From Muribaculaceae bacterium (GTDB taxonomy: Bacteria > Bacteroidota > Bacteroidia > Bacteroidales > Muribaculaceae): 64,000 bases of DNA. The position numbers and the translations under genes were made by a program. Location: contig JAFZKD010000110.1 in NCBI GenBank assembly GCA_017553785.1, positions 22,433 through 86,432 of the forward strand, read 5' to 3'. Shown here piece by piece: positions 9,099 through 16,361 of the stretch (within the stretch, counting starts at the first letter, position 1; each line of letters starts with the position of its first letter). The notes below the pieces were generated by a model. It worked only from the letters and a program-made list of their open reading frames with translations. It did no database searches and was not told where the DNA came from.

Positions 9099-10622
9099 CT
9101 AATTAATATTCTCGTATCGCTCGACAAAGACATTGTGGGCGGCTTTGTCAAACAGGTCAAGCAGCTTGAATTCCACCGAGTGGTCGCTGTAGTTGGGATT
9201 GTTCTTGCTCAGCTTATTCATCTCGCTCTTGAGCACGTCGTTGTCCACCTTGAAATGTCCAAGCAGGCGTTTGCGCATGCCCACTCCCTCGATGGCGTGT
9301 GACATGTCGATTTCGCCGGGCTTGAACAGGGAGACACTGCGCATGTTATCATTCATTTCGGTCAGCCACTGGGCGTAACCTTCCATGAAGTGGTCCACTA
9401 GCGTGCGGTAAAACTGTGAGGCCAGGAAGTCGCTCTTGATTTTGGGCACATCCTCGGTGAAGCCTTGTCCAATGATGTCCTTGAAACCTGTGGTCAGGAA
9501 CAGGAACAGCAGGTGGAACTTGCTCATTGGCTCATAAATGAGTTGGCGGGTGCGGCGACCCAGCGACAGGAAGTTGAGGCTCAACTCATCTTTGGCAAGA
9601 GCATACTCGTAGGCTGTGGTAGGCAAGGGGTAGCCGTCGGGGTCGGTGAGTTTGCTGTCAGGCACACCGGCAAAGTCGAACGGTGACAAGGCTCCGATCA
9701 ACTCAATCAGGTGTGCGTTGTTGCGCTGACCGTGCTCACCCGGGTCATACAGATAGGGTTTGGACCTCACCTGGTCACCCAGGTAATAGATGCTGTTCAC
9801 GTTGCTGTCGTTGGCACCGGTGAGCGTGTTCTTGTAGTAGTAGAGCGCGCTCTGGGTCTTGACGATGAAGTCGCTTGTCGCGATGCGCTGATCCTGCTTG
9901 TTGCCCTCCAATGTGAAATAGGGGAGCACGGTTAATCCTCCAATGGGAGCGCGGCTCAAGGCATCACGGTTCTCAATACCCTCGAGATTGGCTGCCTGGC
10001 GGATATTCTTGACCATGATGGGGAAACCGGCAGCACCTGTTCCGCCAAAGATGGAACTAATGAAGAAGATGCGGTCGCCCTGGCGGAAGATGTTGCTGAA
10101 CGCCTTGAACTCGTTGCTGTCCTTGATCTCGTTTAGCGCTACACTGCCAATGTTGGGGCTGCCTACAAAGCCGATGTTCATCTTGTTCTCCAACTGGTAG
10201 TTGGCAAACAGGAGCGACGTCAGCGCTTGGTTGGCCTCGTTCATCGTGTCGTAGCCGATGAACTCGCGGAATTTGGCATTCTCCACAGCGCCAAGGTTGA
10301 AGATAAATGTGTCGCCTAATGTCACGCTTGTGTTGCTCATGATTTCGCGCAGAGTGACGATGCGGTTAGCAAAGAACCCGTCGGCATTGGGCTCATTGCC
10401 ATATAGCTTGCGCCTGATTTCGCGGTAGTCGTTGAGCAACGCCTCGGTGCGTTTCAGGTCTTCGTTAGCTTTGTGGGGGTCGATGATGACGGGCACGATT
10501 TCCAAATCCTTTACAGGTTTGCCGTTCTCGTCAAGCGGTCTCACGCCTGCCGCCGATAGCATCAGCAACGACTTGAGCACTCTGGAACCGGTACCTCCAA
10601 TAGCAAAAAGAAATAGTCTCAT
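9099..10622 (-). CDS. Tubulin/FtsZ-like GTPase
   Basis: A 507-residue cytoplasmic protein. The N-terminus RLFLFAIGGTGSRVLKSL (residues 2-19) is the first loop of a tubulin/FtsZ Rossmann fold, and FGGTGAAGFPIMVKNIRQA (about 191-209) occupies the place of the tubulin signature GGGTG[ST]G. The spacing of about 185 residues between the loops is larger than in FtsZ. The protein lacks the FtsZ C-terminal tail and is longer than FtsZ cores, so it belongs to the divergent tubulin-like group (Tubulin_2-type, also described as FtsZ-like families beside VWA genes) rather than to cell-division FtsZ. It is flanked by a tetra-helical membrane protein and VWA lipoprotein upstream and an actin/Hsp70-like ATPase downstream. 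GTP-dependent assembly at the membrane is the inferred role. Confidence 0.82.
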   Translation of the reverse strand: MRLFLFAIGGTGSRVLKSLLMLSAAGVRPLDENGKPVKDLEIVPVIIDPHKANEDLKRTEALLNDYREIRRKLYGNEPNADGFFANRIVTLREIMSNTSVTLGDTFIFNLGAVENAKFREFIGYDTMNEANQALTSLLFANYQLENKMNIGFVGSPNIGSVALNEIKDSNEFKAFSNIFRQGDRIFFISSIFGGTGAAGFPIMVKNIRQAANLEGIENRDALSRAPIGGLTVLPYFTLEGNKQDQRIATSDFIVKTQSALYYYKNTLTGANDSNVNSIYYLGDQVRSKPYLYDPGEHGQRNNAHLIELIGALSPFDFAGVPDSKLTDPDGYPLPTTAYEYALAKDELSLNFLSLGRRTRQLIYEPMSKFHLLFLFLTTGFKDIIGQGFTEDVPKIKSDFLASQFYRTLVDHFMEGYAQWLTEMNDNMRSVSLFKPGEIDMSHAIEGVGMRKRLLGHFKVDNDVLKSEMNKLSKNNPNYSDHSVEFKLLDLFDKAAHNVFVERYENIN

Positions 10623-10628
10623 AATATA

Positions 10629-10680
10629 TGCTCGCTTTGCTCGCAGTTTAGAATTTAAAGTTTAGAGTTTAAAGAGGCTC
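10629..10680. repeat. Intergenic GCTCGC-hairpin plus TTTAGAGTTT repeat, copy 1
   Basis: A short GCTCGC...GCTCGC/GCGAGC-type head is followed by an AT-rich tail built on GTTTAGA/TTTAAAG units and ending in AGAGGCTC. The same head-and-tail pattern is found at 48055-48100 and 51254-51289. Confidence 0.5.
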
Positions 10681-10758
10681 ATGCCATCCAAATTCTAACG
10701 CCTAAAACCTAAAACAAAAAGCCTGTTATCTATTTATTTTTATCTCTTATCTAATATT

Positions 10759-11214
10759 TCATTGTGGAAGCGGCGTGTGACGGCAATTGCTGCTCCACCA
10801 GCGAATGGAGTAGGATGCCACGATGTAGAGCAATGCCGCGAACAGCACAGTCTGCATCTCGAACTGGATGGACTCGCCGATATAGGCGAAACCATTGTTG
10901 GCAAACACCGTGTCGTTGTAGATATAGCATACCACTGGAGCCAACACGGCTACCACACCCAACACGGCCAGCCAGTGGTACCACCGGTCAAACTTCACCG
11001 AGTTGATGGCATAGTAGTAGATGGCAGCGCCACCCCATGACACCAGGATGGTGATGGCGGCAATCACGGGATACATGCTTAGGTTGTACATCTTGTCGTT
11101 GAATCCCTGGTTGAAGTACAACTGCTCCCAGATGTTGAAGCCGTCACTGCAACTCAGAATAAAGAACACCACAGTCACCACAATCCCGGCAATCAAATAA
11201 ACCAAATGTTTCAT
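10759..11214 (-). CDS. Four-helix integral membrane protein of the cluster
   Basis: A 151-residue protein with four hydrophobic stretches: HLVYLIAGIVVTVVFFIL, VIAAITILVSWGGAAIYYYA, WLAVLGVVAVLAPVVCYIY and FAALLYIVASYSIRWW. The ATG at 11214 (MKHLVYLIAG) is chosen because an in-frame extension to 11346 would put 44 residues of unlikely composition before the first helix and would overlap the upstream gene. It lies between the VWA lipoprotein and the tubulin-like gene, in the same direction. Probably the inner-membrane anchor of the cluster. No family recognised. Confidence 0.72.
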   Translation of the reverse strand: MKHLVYLIAGIVVTVVFFILSCSDGFNIWEQLYFNQGFNDKMYNLSMYPVIAAITILVSWGGAAIYYYAINSVKFDRWYHWLAVLGVVAVLAPVVCYIYNDTVFANNGFAYIGESIQFEMQTVLFAALLYIVASYSIRWWSSNCRHTPLPQ

Positions 11215-11317
11215 ATCTAATTCTTTAGTCGTCAATTTAAAGTTAAAGTCATTGTTGTTGTCGCCTGGCGTCTGCCCAATCCCCTGTGCCGAGGCTCGGC
11301 CGCGGCACCCAAGCGTG

Positions 11318-12772
11318 TCACCGCTGCAACTGGATGGTGACGTCAAAGAAGGAACTGCCGCCCTTCATCGCGTCGAACATGCCCCCCAGCAGTTGCTCCA
11401 GGCCCAGCGTAGTGGTCGCGAACGAACCGCCGGGTTGAGTGTCGTTGTCGCACGATGACTGGCGAACCCACTCGGGCAACTCATTGCGCAGTGAGATGTG
11501 AATTTCGTCACGCGGGCTCTTGAAGTCGCCCAGCAGCGTCAAGATGTGGGTCATACCTTCCAGGTAGTCCTTGTTATTGGTCGTCAGCATGCTCTGGTCG
11601 ATAGGCTGCACCGTCAGGGTGTAGCCATCCACGCTCTGCACATCATAGTTCGCGACATTGGTCAGCAGGGCGTCATCCTTCATCAGGCTGCCCAGGTTAG
11701 CTGCCATCGAGAAGCACAACTTGCCTGTCTGGCGGTCGCCGTCACACTTGGTGAGCTCGATGCCATCGCCATGCTTCACGCGGAAACGCCCAGCGTTGTC
11801 TTTCCACTCGGGTAATACACGGCACTCCACCTCGGTCTTCCCTTGGTTGAAGCGATAGCTGTTGCGCACTCCAGCGGCATCCAGCACCCCAGTGTAACGT
11901 TTGTCCTGTGCCAACTGGTCCATCACGTCATTGTCGGCGATGATGACAAGATAGAAGGGGCGTTTGCCGCTATAGTTGAACGGTTCGCCGTTGTAGGGAT
12001 AATATTTGCCGCTGTAGTCGCCCATGAATTGCTGCACTACTACGCTCTTGCCGTTATACTTGGCAAACACGCGGGTCGCCAGACTGTTCTCCTCGTTGAA
12101 AATCTTGTCGAGGCTCACGCCATGAGTGTCCTTGGGCGAATAGATGAGGTCGCTCACCAGCACACTCACGTTGCCGGGACGCTGGGCTTCCAGGATTTTG
12201 TTGAAAATCAGCTGGAAATCGGTAAATGCGGCATCACCCACGCCCGCAGTGCTCTGGTAGATATCGCGGTCCTTGAGGAACTCGTCTACCGAATGCTGGT
12301 AGGGATAGATGCCGTCGTTCACGATGTTGATGTCCACTTTGCTGCCTGCGGGGAAGTGGTTGATCAGGTCATTGACCGCTTTTTTCAACTGTCCGCCGCC
12401 ACCTCGCTGGTCATAGGGCACCATTGAGCCGCTGCGTTCGAAATATACCGTCAGCGACAGGTCTTCCACACCGCCATAGGGGCGTGTGTCCCAATGCATC
12501 GGTGGACGCAGATGGCTGCCGATTTCTTCGATGAAATCTGCCATTTTCTTGTGATCCACCTTCCCCTCGGGGGTAATCAGGTCACTGTATTTACCTGGGT
12601 TGTCGGTCACCATTGAGCATAGTGAGTCGTATGCTGCACGAGTGGTGTCTCCGCTCACCAGAACAGAACGCACCGCTTTTTCCAGTTGCCCGTGACCGCC
12701 GCACGCCATGAGTCCTGCCAACAGCAAAGCGCAAGCCAGCAACAAAGGTAATCGTCTCATATTCTTTATCAT
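11318..12772 (-). CDS. Lipoprotein with divergent von Willebrand A-like domain
   Basis: A 484-residue protein with a lipoprotein signal (LLACALLLAGLMAC, then GG), so it should be anchored to a membrane facing the periplasm or cell surface. From about residue 102 a VWA-like core begins: SLTVYFERSGSMVPYD occupies the first MIDAS position, VDINIVNDGIYPY follows, and VSVLVSDLIYSPKD fits the last strand and metal-site Asp. The first MIDAS residue is Glu (ExSxS) where the canonical motif is DxSxS, so metal binding may be altered. It is the first gene of the cluster, and VWA proteins are known neighbours of divergent tubulin-like GTPases. A start at the internal Met5 (12760) is also possible. Confidence 0.75.
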   Translation of the reverse strand: MIKNMRRLPLLLACALLLAGLMACGGHGQLEKAVRSVLVSGDTTRAAYDSLCSMVTDNPGKYSDLITPEGKVDHKKMADFIEEIGSHLRPPMHWDTRPYGGVEDLSLTVYFERSGSMVPYDQRGGGGQLKKAVNDLINHFPAGSKVDINIVNDGIYPYQHSVDEFLKDRDIYQSTAGVGDAAFTDFQLIFNKILEAQRPGNVSVLVSDLIYSPKDTHGVSLDKIFNEENSLATRVFAKYNGKSVVVQQFMGDYSGKYYPYNGEPFNYSGKRPFYLVIIADNDVMDQLAQDKRYTGVLDAAGVRNSYRFNQGKTEVECRVLPEWKDNAGRFRVKHGDGIELTKCDGDRQTGKLCFSMAANLGSLMKDDALLTNVANYDVQSVDGYTLTVQPIDQSMLTTNNKDYLEGMTHILTLLGDFKSPRDEIHISLRNELPEWVRQSSCDNDTQPGGSFATTTLGLEQLLGGMFDAMKGGSSFFDVTIQLQR

Positions 12773-13196
12773 ATCTTTTTTCTCATGAATTTGCAGGAAA
12801 CACTATCCCACAAATTATGCAAAAATAATGCCTATTTTATCATCTCCCATGAAAACCCGTGTTAAAAAGTGTTACCCCAAAACAATCATCCATAAAAAAG
12901 CAAAAATGTTGTTTTTTATAGTGAGTGTTTCATCCATATTATGTACATTTGCCAATAAATTACGATGTTACCTCTCTGTAAGAGGCATCGGTTGTACAGC
13001 TATGACTACGAGAGTATCAGTGATGGGATTCAATACCGATCGATCATCGAGCGCTTGACGCTAATGGTCTGTGAAGTCTTGAGTGCCATTTTTTATTGAA
13101 TGCAAGCAGCAAAAAGCAAAGAACCATCAAATAGCGAATAATCGATTAACAATAAAGATATCATATTCATTATTAACAATTTAAATTTTAAATGCA
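12773..13196. promoter_or_regulatory. Divergent intergenic region with promoter-like boxes
   Basis: This 424-base region separates the minus-strand cluster from a plus-strand secreted protein gene. TATTTTTG on the minus strand (12827-12820) can serve the cluster and TACATTTG on the plus strand (12944-12951) fits the -7 consensus. No good -33 partner is clear for either. It also contains the short reading frame at 12965-13099 and small hairpins (CCTCT/AGAGG near 12971; AGCG/CGCT near 13051). Confidence 0.5.
12965..13099 (+). CDS. Candidate 44-residue peptide (uncertain)
   Basis: An ATG 13 bases after the -7 box TACATTTG opens a 44-codon frame rich in Tyr, Ile and Ser (contains RLYSYDYESISDGIQYRSII). 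It would be almost leaderless. There is no recognisable family and no clear ribosome site; it could equally be the 5' leader RNA of the downstream gene. Confidence 0.2.
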   Translation: MLPLCKRHRLYSYDYESISDGIQYRSIIERLTLMVCEVLSAIFY

Positions 13197-16139
13197 ATGA
13201 AAAAATTATTTACCTTTTTATTAACGGCCTTACTCGCTTTAAATGTGGGTTGGGCAGCAACATCAACGCTGACGTTTACTTCAGCTTGTGGAGGTTCTGG
13301 TACTGCCGATGATGGCGTAGTATGGACCGTAACTTCTGATGCTGCTGAGTCAACTTTTGACAGCACTAGAGGCATTCATTATGGAACAGGCAGCAAAGCT
13401 GTCAGCTATTTGACACTTGAAACCAGTGGTATTAATGGAACAATTACAGAAATAAAGGTTAATGCATCTGGTGCAAGTTCAACTTCCGCTAAGCTTAATG
13501 TGACAGTAGGTGGAAGTGCATTTGGCAATCAGGTTAGTCTTACATCATCAGCAACTGAATATACGTTCACTGGTAATGCAAGCGGACAAGTTGTTGTTAC
13601 TCTATCTCAAACAAGTGCAAAAAAGGCTTTGTATTGCAAGAGCATTACCGTAACTTATTCTGATGGCGGCACTACTACTGTCGCTACTCCCACTTTCTCC
13701 CCGGAAGCTGGCACTTACACATCGGCGCAGAATGTGACTATCTCGACTACAACCAGTGGAGCAACCATCCATTACACAATTGATGGCTCAACACCCACAA
13801 CAGATAGCCCTGTTTATAGCACTCCCATCGAAGTGAACTCGACCACCACCATTAAGGCTATTGCCATGAAGAGTGGCATGAATAATAGTGCTGTCGCCAC
13901 GGCAACCTACACGATTAATCTGCCTACAACGGCCAATACTCTGCCTGCTGCTAACGGGCTGGCTGATAACACTAATTTCACCTTTACCGGAAACGCCGTG
14001 GTAGCATATTATAAATCATACGAAAACCATACCTACATCTGGCTGCGTGACCTGAATGCGACTTCTGGCGGTGGTTTGTTCTTTGATACGGGAACCGATG
14101 TGACCACTGTCGGTACCGTGTTGTCACCTAACTGGAGTGCAACCAAGATAACCTATAACGGATGGATTGAATATAAAAATGCTGCCAACGTTGCTGCCAA
14201 TACGCAGTATAACACGCAGACAGTTGAGCCGTTTGACCGCACAGATGTCACTTTGACGGATTCGCACATGAACGAGTATATTATCCTCAGGGGAGTGACT
14301 GTGAATGGAAATACTGCAACTACCGAAAATGGAACAGTGTATGTCCTGTATAACCGGTTCGGGGTTTCAATGATCGATGGCGTGAAGTATAATATGGTCG
14401 CTATTGTTGGCAAATATGTTACAAACAGCACAAATACCATTCAGGTTTATCCTCTCTCTGTTGAACCCACTGAACAAGTGTTGACCATCACGCTTGATCC
14501 CGAGACGGCTACCGCAACTGTGGGTGATATCATCTCGGTCGCTGTAACTACCGACCCCGCTGATGCCATCTTTGAAGCTACTTGCGATAATGCCAATGTA
14601 ATCATTGATGAAGTTGAAGGTGGTTTTGAAATCTATAGCGACACGCCTGGTACCTACACCGTTAGCGTTTACGCAATCAGTGATGACCTCGAGAACACCG
14701 TGACAGGTACATATACCTTCACAGAACCTGTTCAGCCGTCAAGCAATGTCTTTGTGAAGGTTTCTGATGATGAAGACTTGGAGGCCGGCAAGAGATATAT
14801 TATCATGTGTGAGGATCCCGTAAGAGGTATGGGTCCTATTACTAAGTTTGGCAGCAATTATGCTGGTTCTGCAATCGAGGGTTTAACGATCACTGATAAT
14901 GAAGTTGACATTAGTGAAACTGATGTGATGGTATTGACCCTTGGTGGTTCTTCAAGTGGAGGTTGGACCTTTAAAAATGTAGATGGTGCATATATTGCTT
15001 GGACTAGTGGTAACACGTTGACAACCACAACTGAGATAGATAATTCATCAAAGTGGATTATTAACAGTGATTACTCAATCAAAAACTTTGGAACCACTGA
15101 TCGAATACTTCAATACAATAGTACTTATCCACGTTTCGCCTGCTATACTAGCAATCAAACGTTGGCTGTTCTCTATGTCGAGAAACCTCTTGAGGAACCT
15201 GCGATCACTGGTACTTTGAAGGCCATTGAGGCTGGTGCTGCTAGCCAGGGTGACAAGGTTGAGGTAACTGACCAACTGATTGGTGTTAAGGCTGTTGCAT
15301 TCAATGGTAAGAAGCTGCTGTGGGCCAAGGACCAGGCCGAGTCAAACGATGCGACCGAAAAGCCTGCCGAATGGATTGACTTCATGAGGCAAGTGGCTAA
15401 GTTGCAGAATGGCGAATGGGATCAGAGTAACTGGGTTCTCCTTGATTTCAGCGACATGAATGATGTGGATCCCACTCATCTGGAGGGGATGGTTCTCACG
15501 GGAGTTGAAGGTGTATATGAGAATGCCGACAACTATACCATCAAGATGACCAGTGAACCTGTTCAGGGAACGGCCGTAACCTATACGCCCAACACTTACA
15601 GTCCCGCTAATTTCATGGAAGATAATCTCACTGGCTTGGACGTTGATGGTGGCACTCTGTTCTTCATGAATCCCAAGATTGAGGAGTATGCCTGCATCAA
15701 TGGCATTTGGAACGGTTCCAATGCCTTTACTGCCCCCGTACAGGATTTGGCCAACGGCATTAACCATTATGACGTGAAGGGTGTTGTGCTTGTTGACTGG
15801 AAGTATAACCAGCCAACACTGGGACAAACTCCTCAAATCGTGGCAAACGGCGAGTACACCTTCCATGCGATCGTTATGGACAGGACCGCAAGCTATGTGA
15901 TGCTTGGCGCGACAGCTCAGAGTGGCGCTCCCAGTGCCGATTATATCATCTGCCCCGTTGACATTGTCGATAACCAGAGTCAGACCGCTATCGTCGAGAA
16001 CAACGTGGACAAGACGGTTCAAAGTGTTCGCTACTACAATATCATGGGAGTCGAGAGCGATAAGCCCTTCGACGGCATGAATGTCAAGGTCATCCGCTAC
16101 ACCGATGGCAGTTGCACTGCGGTTAAGCTGATGAAGTGA
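13197..16139 (+). CDS. Large secreted protein with chitobiase-type C-terminal-like domain and type IX-like sorting tail
   Basis: A 980-residue protein with a signal peptide (MKKLFTFLLTALLALNVGWAA). Residues about 160-240 form a CHB_HEX_C-type beta-sandwich repeat (TPTFSPEAGTYTSAQNVTIS ... ATIHYTIDGSTPTTDSPVY), common as a linker module in Bacteroidales surface enzymes. An OB-like segment (about 245-420), a BIG-like segment (about 430-515) and a lectin-like segment (VSDDEDLEAGKRYIIMCED, about 522-660) follow. The C-terminus (VRYYNIMGVESDKPFDGMNV, then KVIRYTDGS...KLMK) resembles the type A sorting domain of the type IX secretion system. No catalytic domain is seen, so an adhesive or polysaccharide-associated role is an inference only. 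Confidence 0.8.
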   Translation: MKKLFTFLLTALLALNVGWAATSTLTFTSACGGSGTADDGVVWTVTSDAAESTFDSTRGIHYGTGSKAVSYLTLETSGINGTITEIKVNASGASSTSAKLNVTVGGSAFGNQVSLTSSATEYTFTGNASGQVVVTLSQTSAKKALYCKSITVTYSDGGTTTVATPTFSPEAGTYTSAQNVTISTTTSGATIHYTIDGSTPTTDSPVYSTPIEVNSTTTIKAIAMKSGMNNSAVATATYTINLPTTANTLPAANGLADNTNFTFTGNAVVAYYKSYENHTYIWLRDLNATSGGGLFFDTGTDVTTVGTVLSPNWSATKITYNGWIEYKNAANVAANTQYNTQTVEPFDRTDVTLTDSHMNEYIILRGVTVNGNTATTENGTVYVLYNRFGVSMIDGVKYNMVAIVGKYVTNSTNTIQVYPLSVEPTEQVLTITLDPETATATVGDIISVAVTTDPADAIFEATCDNANVIIDEVEGGFEIYSDTPGTYTVSVYAISDDLENTVTGTYTFTEPVQPSSNVFVKVSDDEDLEAGKRYIIMCEDPVRGMGPITKFGSNYAGSAIEGLTITDNEVDISETDVMVLTLGGSSSGGWTFKNVDGAYIAWTSGNTLTTTTEIDNSSKWIINSDYSIKNFGTTDRILQYNSTYPRFACYTSNQTLAVLYVEKPLEEPAITGTLKAIEAGAASQGDKVEVTDQLIGVKAVAFNGKKLLWAKDQAESNDATEKPAEWIDFMRQVAKLQNGEWDQSNWVLLDFSDMNDVDPTHLEGMVLTGVEGVYENADNYTIKMTSEPVQGTAVTYTPNTYSPANFMEDNLTGLDVDGGTLFFMNPKIEEYACINGIWNGSNAFTAPVQDLANGINHYDVKGVVLVDWKYNQPTLGQTPQIVANGEYTFHAIVMDRTASYVMLGATAQSGAPSADYIICPVDIVDNQSQTAIVENNVDKTVQSVRYYNIMGVESDKPFDGMNVKVIRYTDGSCTAVKLMK

Positions 16140-16172
16140 TTTGCTTCTTGAGAAAAACTTAATTGAATGACG

Positions 16173-16212
16173 TCTGCCGGCGGATCCCACATCGGAACCG
16201 CCGGCAGATTTT
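16173..16212 (+). terminator. Terminator of the 980-residue secreted protein gene
   Basis: Perfect 11-bp stem TCTGCCGGCGG/CCGCCGGCAGA with a 14-base loop and a TTTT tail, about 35 bases after the stop. Confidence 0.85.
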
Positions 16213-16321
16213 CGCGTGGTGTCACAACCGCGCGTAGCGGTGAACTGTACGCTTTTAGGTGGTTTGGGAGCCTAAAGGCGCATTTTTTGGCTAAATTGGT
16301 GTTAGTTTTATGAAATTGGAC

Positions 16322-16329
16322 TATATTTG
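16322..16329 (+). promoter_or_regulatory. -7 box for the LRR/dockerin protein
   Basis: TATATTTG matches TAnnTTTG and lies 32 bases before the ATG at 16362. The only -33 candidate is TTGG at 16296-16299 with a 22-base spacer. Confidence 0.4.
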
Positions 16330-16361
16330 CATGTTTTATACTATACTTCACTGATTAGAAT

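Noticed and set aside
9099-10622. Cell-division FtsZ
   Set aside because: The GTPase signature is divergent (FGGTGAAG), the loop spacing is too long and the neighbours are not division genes such as ftsA or ftsQ.
15342-16190. Minus-strand open frame of 282 codons opposite the secreted protein
   Set aside because: Antisense to a gene with signal peptide and recognised modules; composition is that of a mirror frame.
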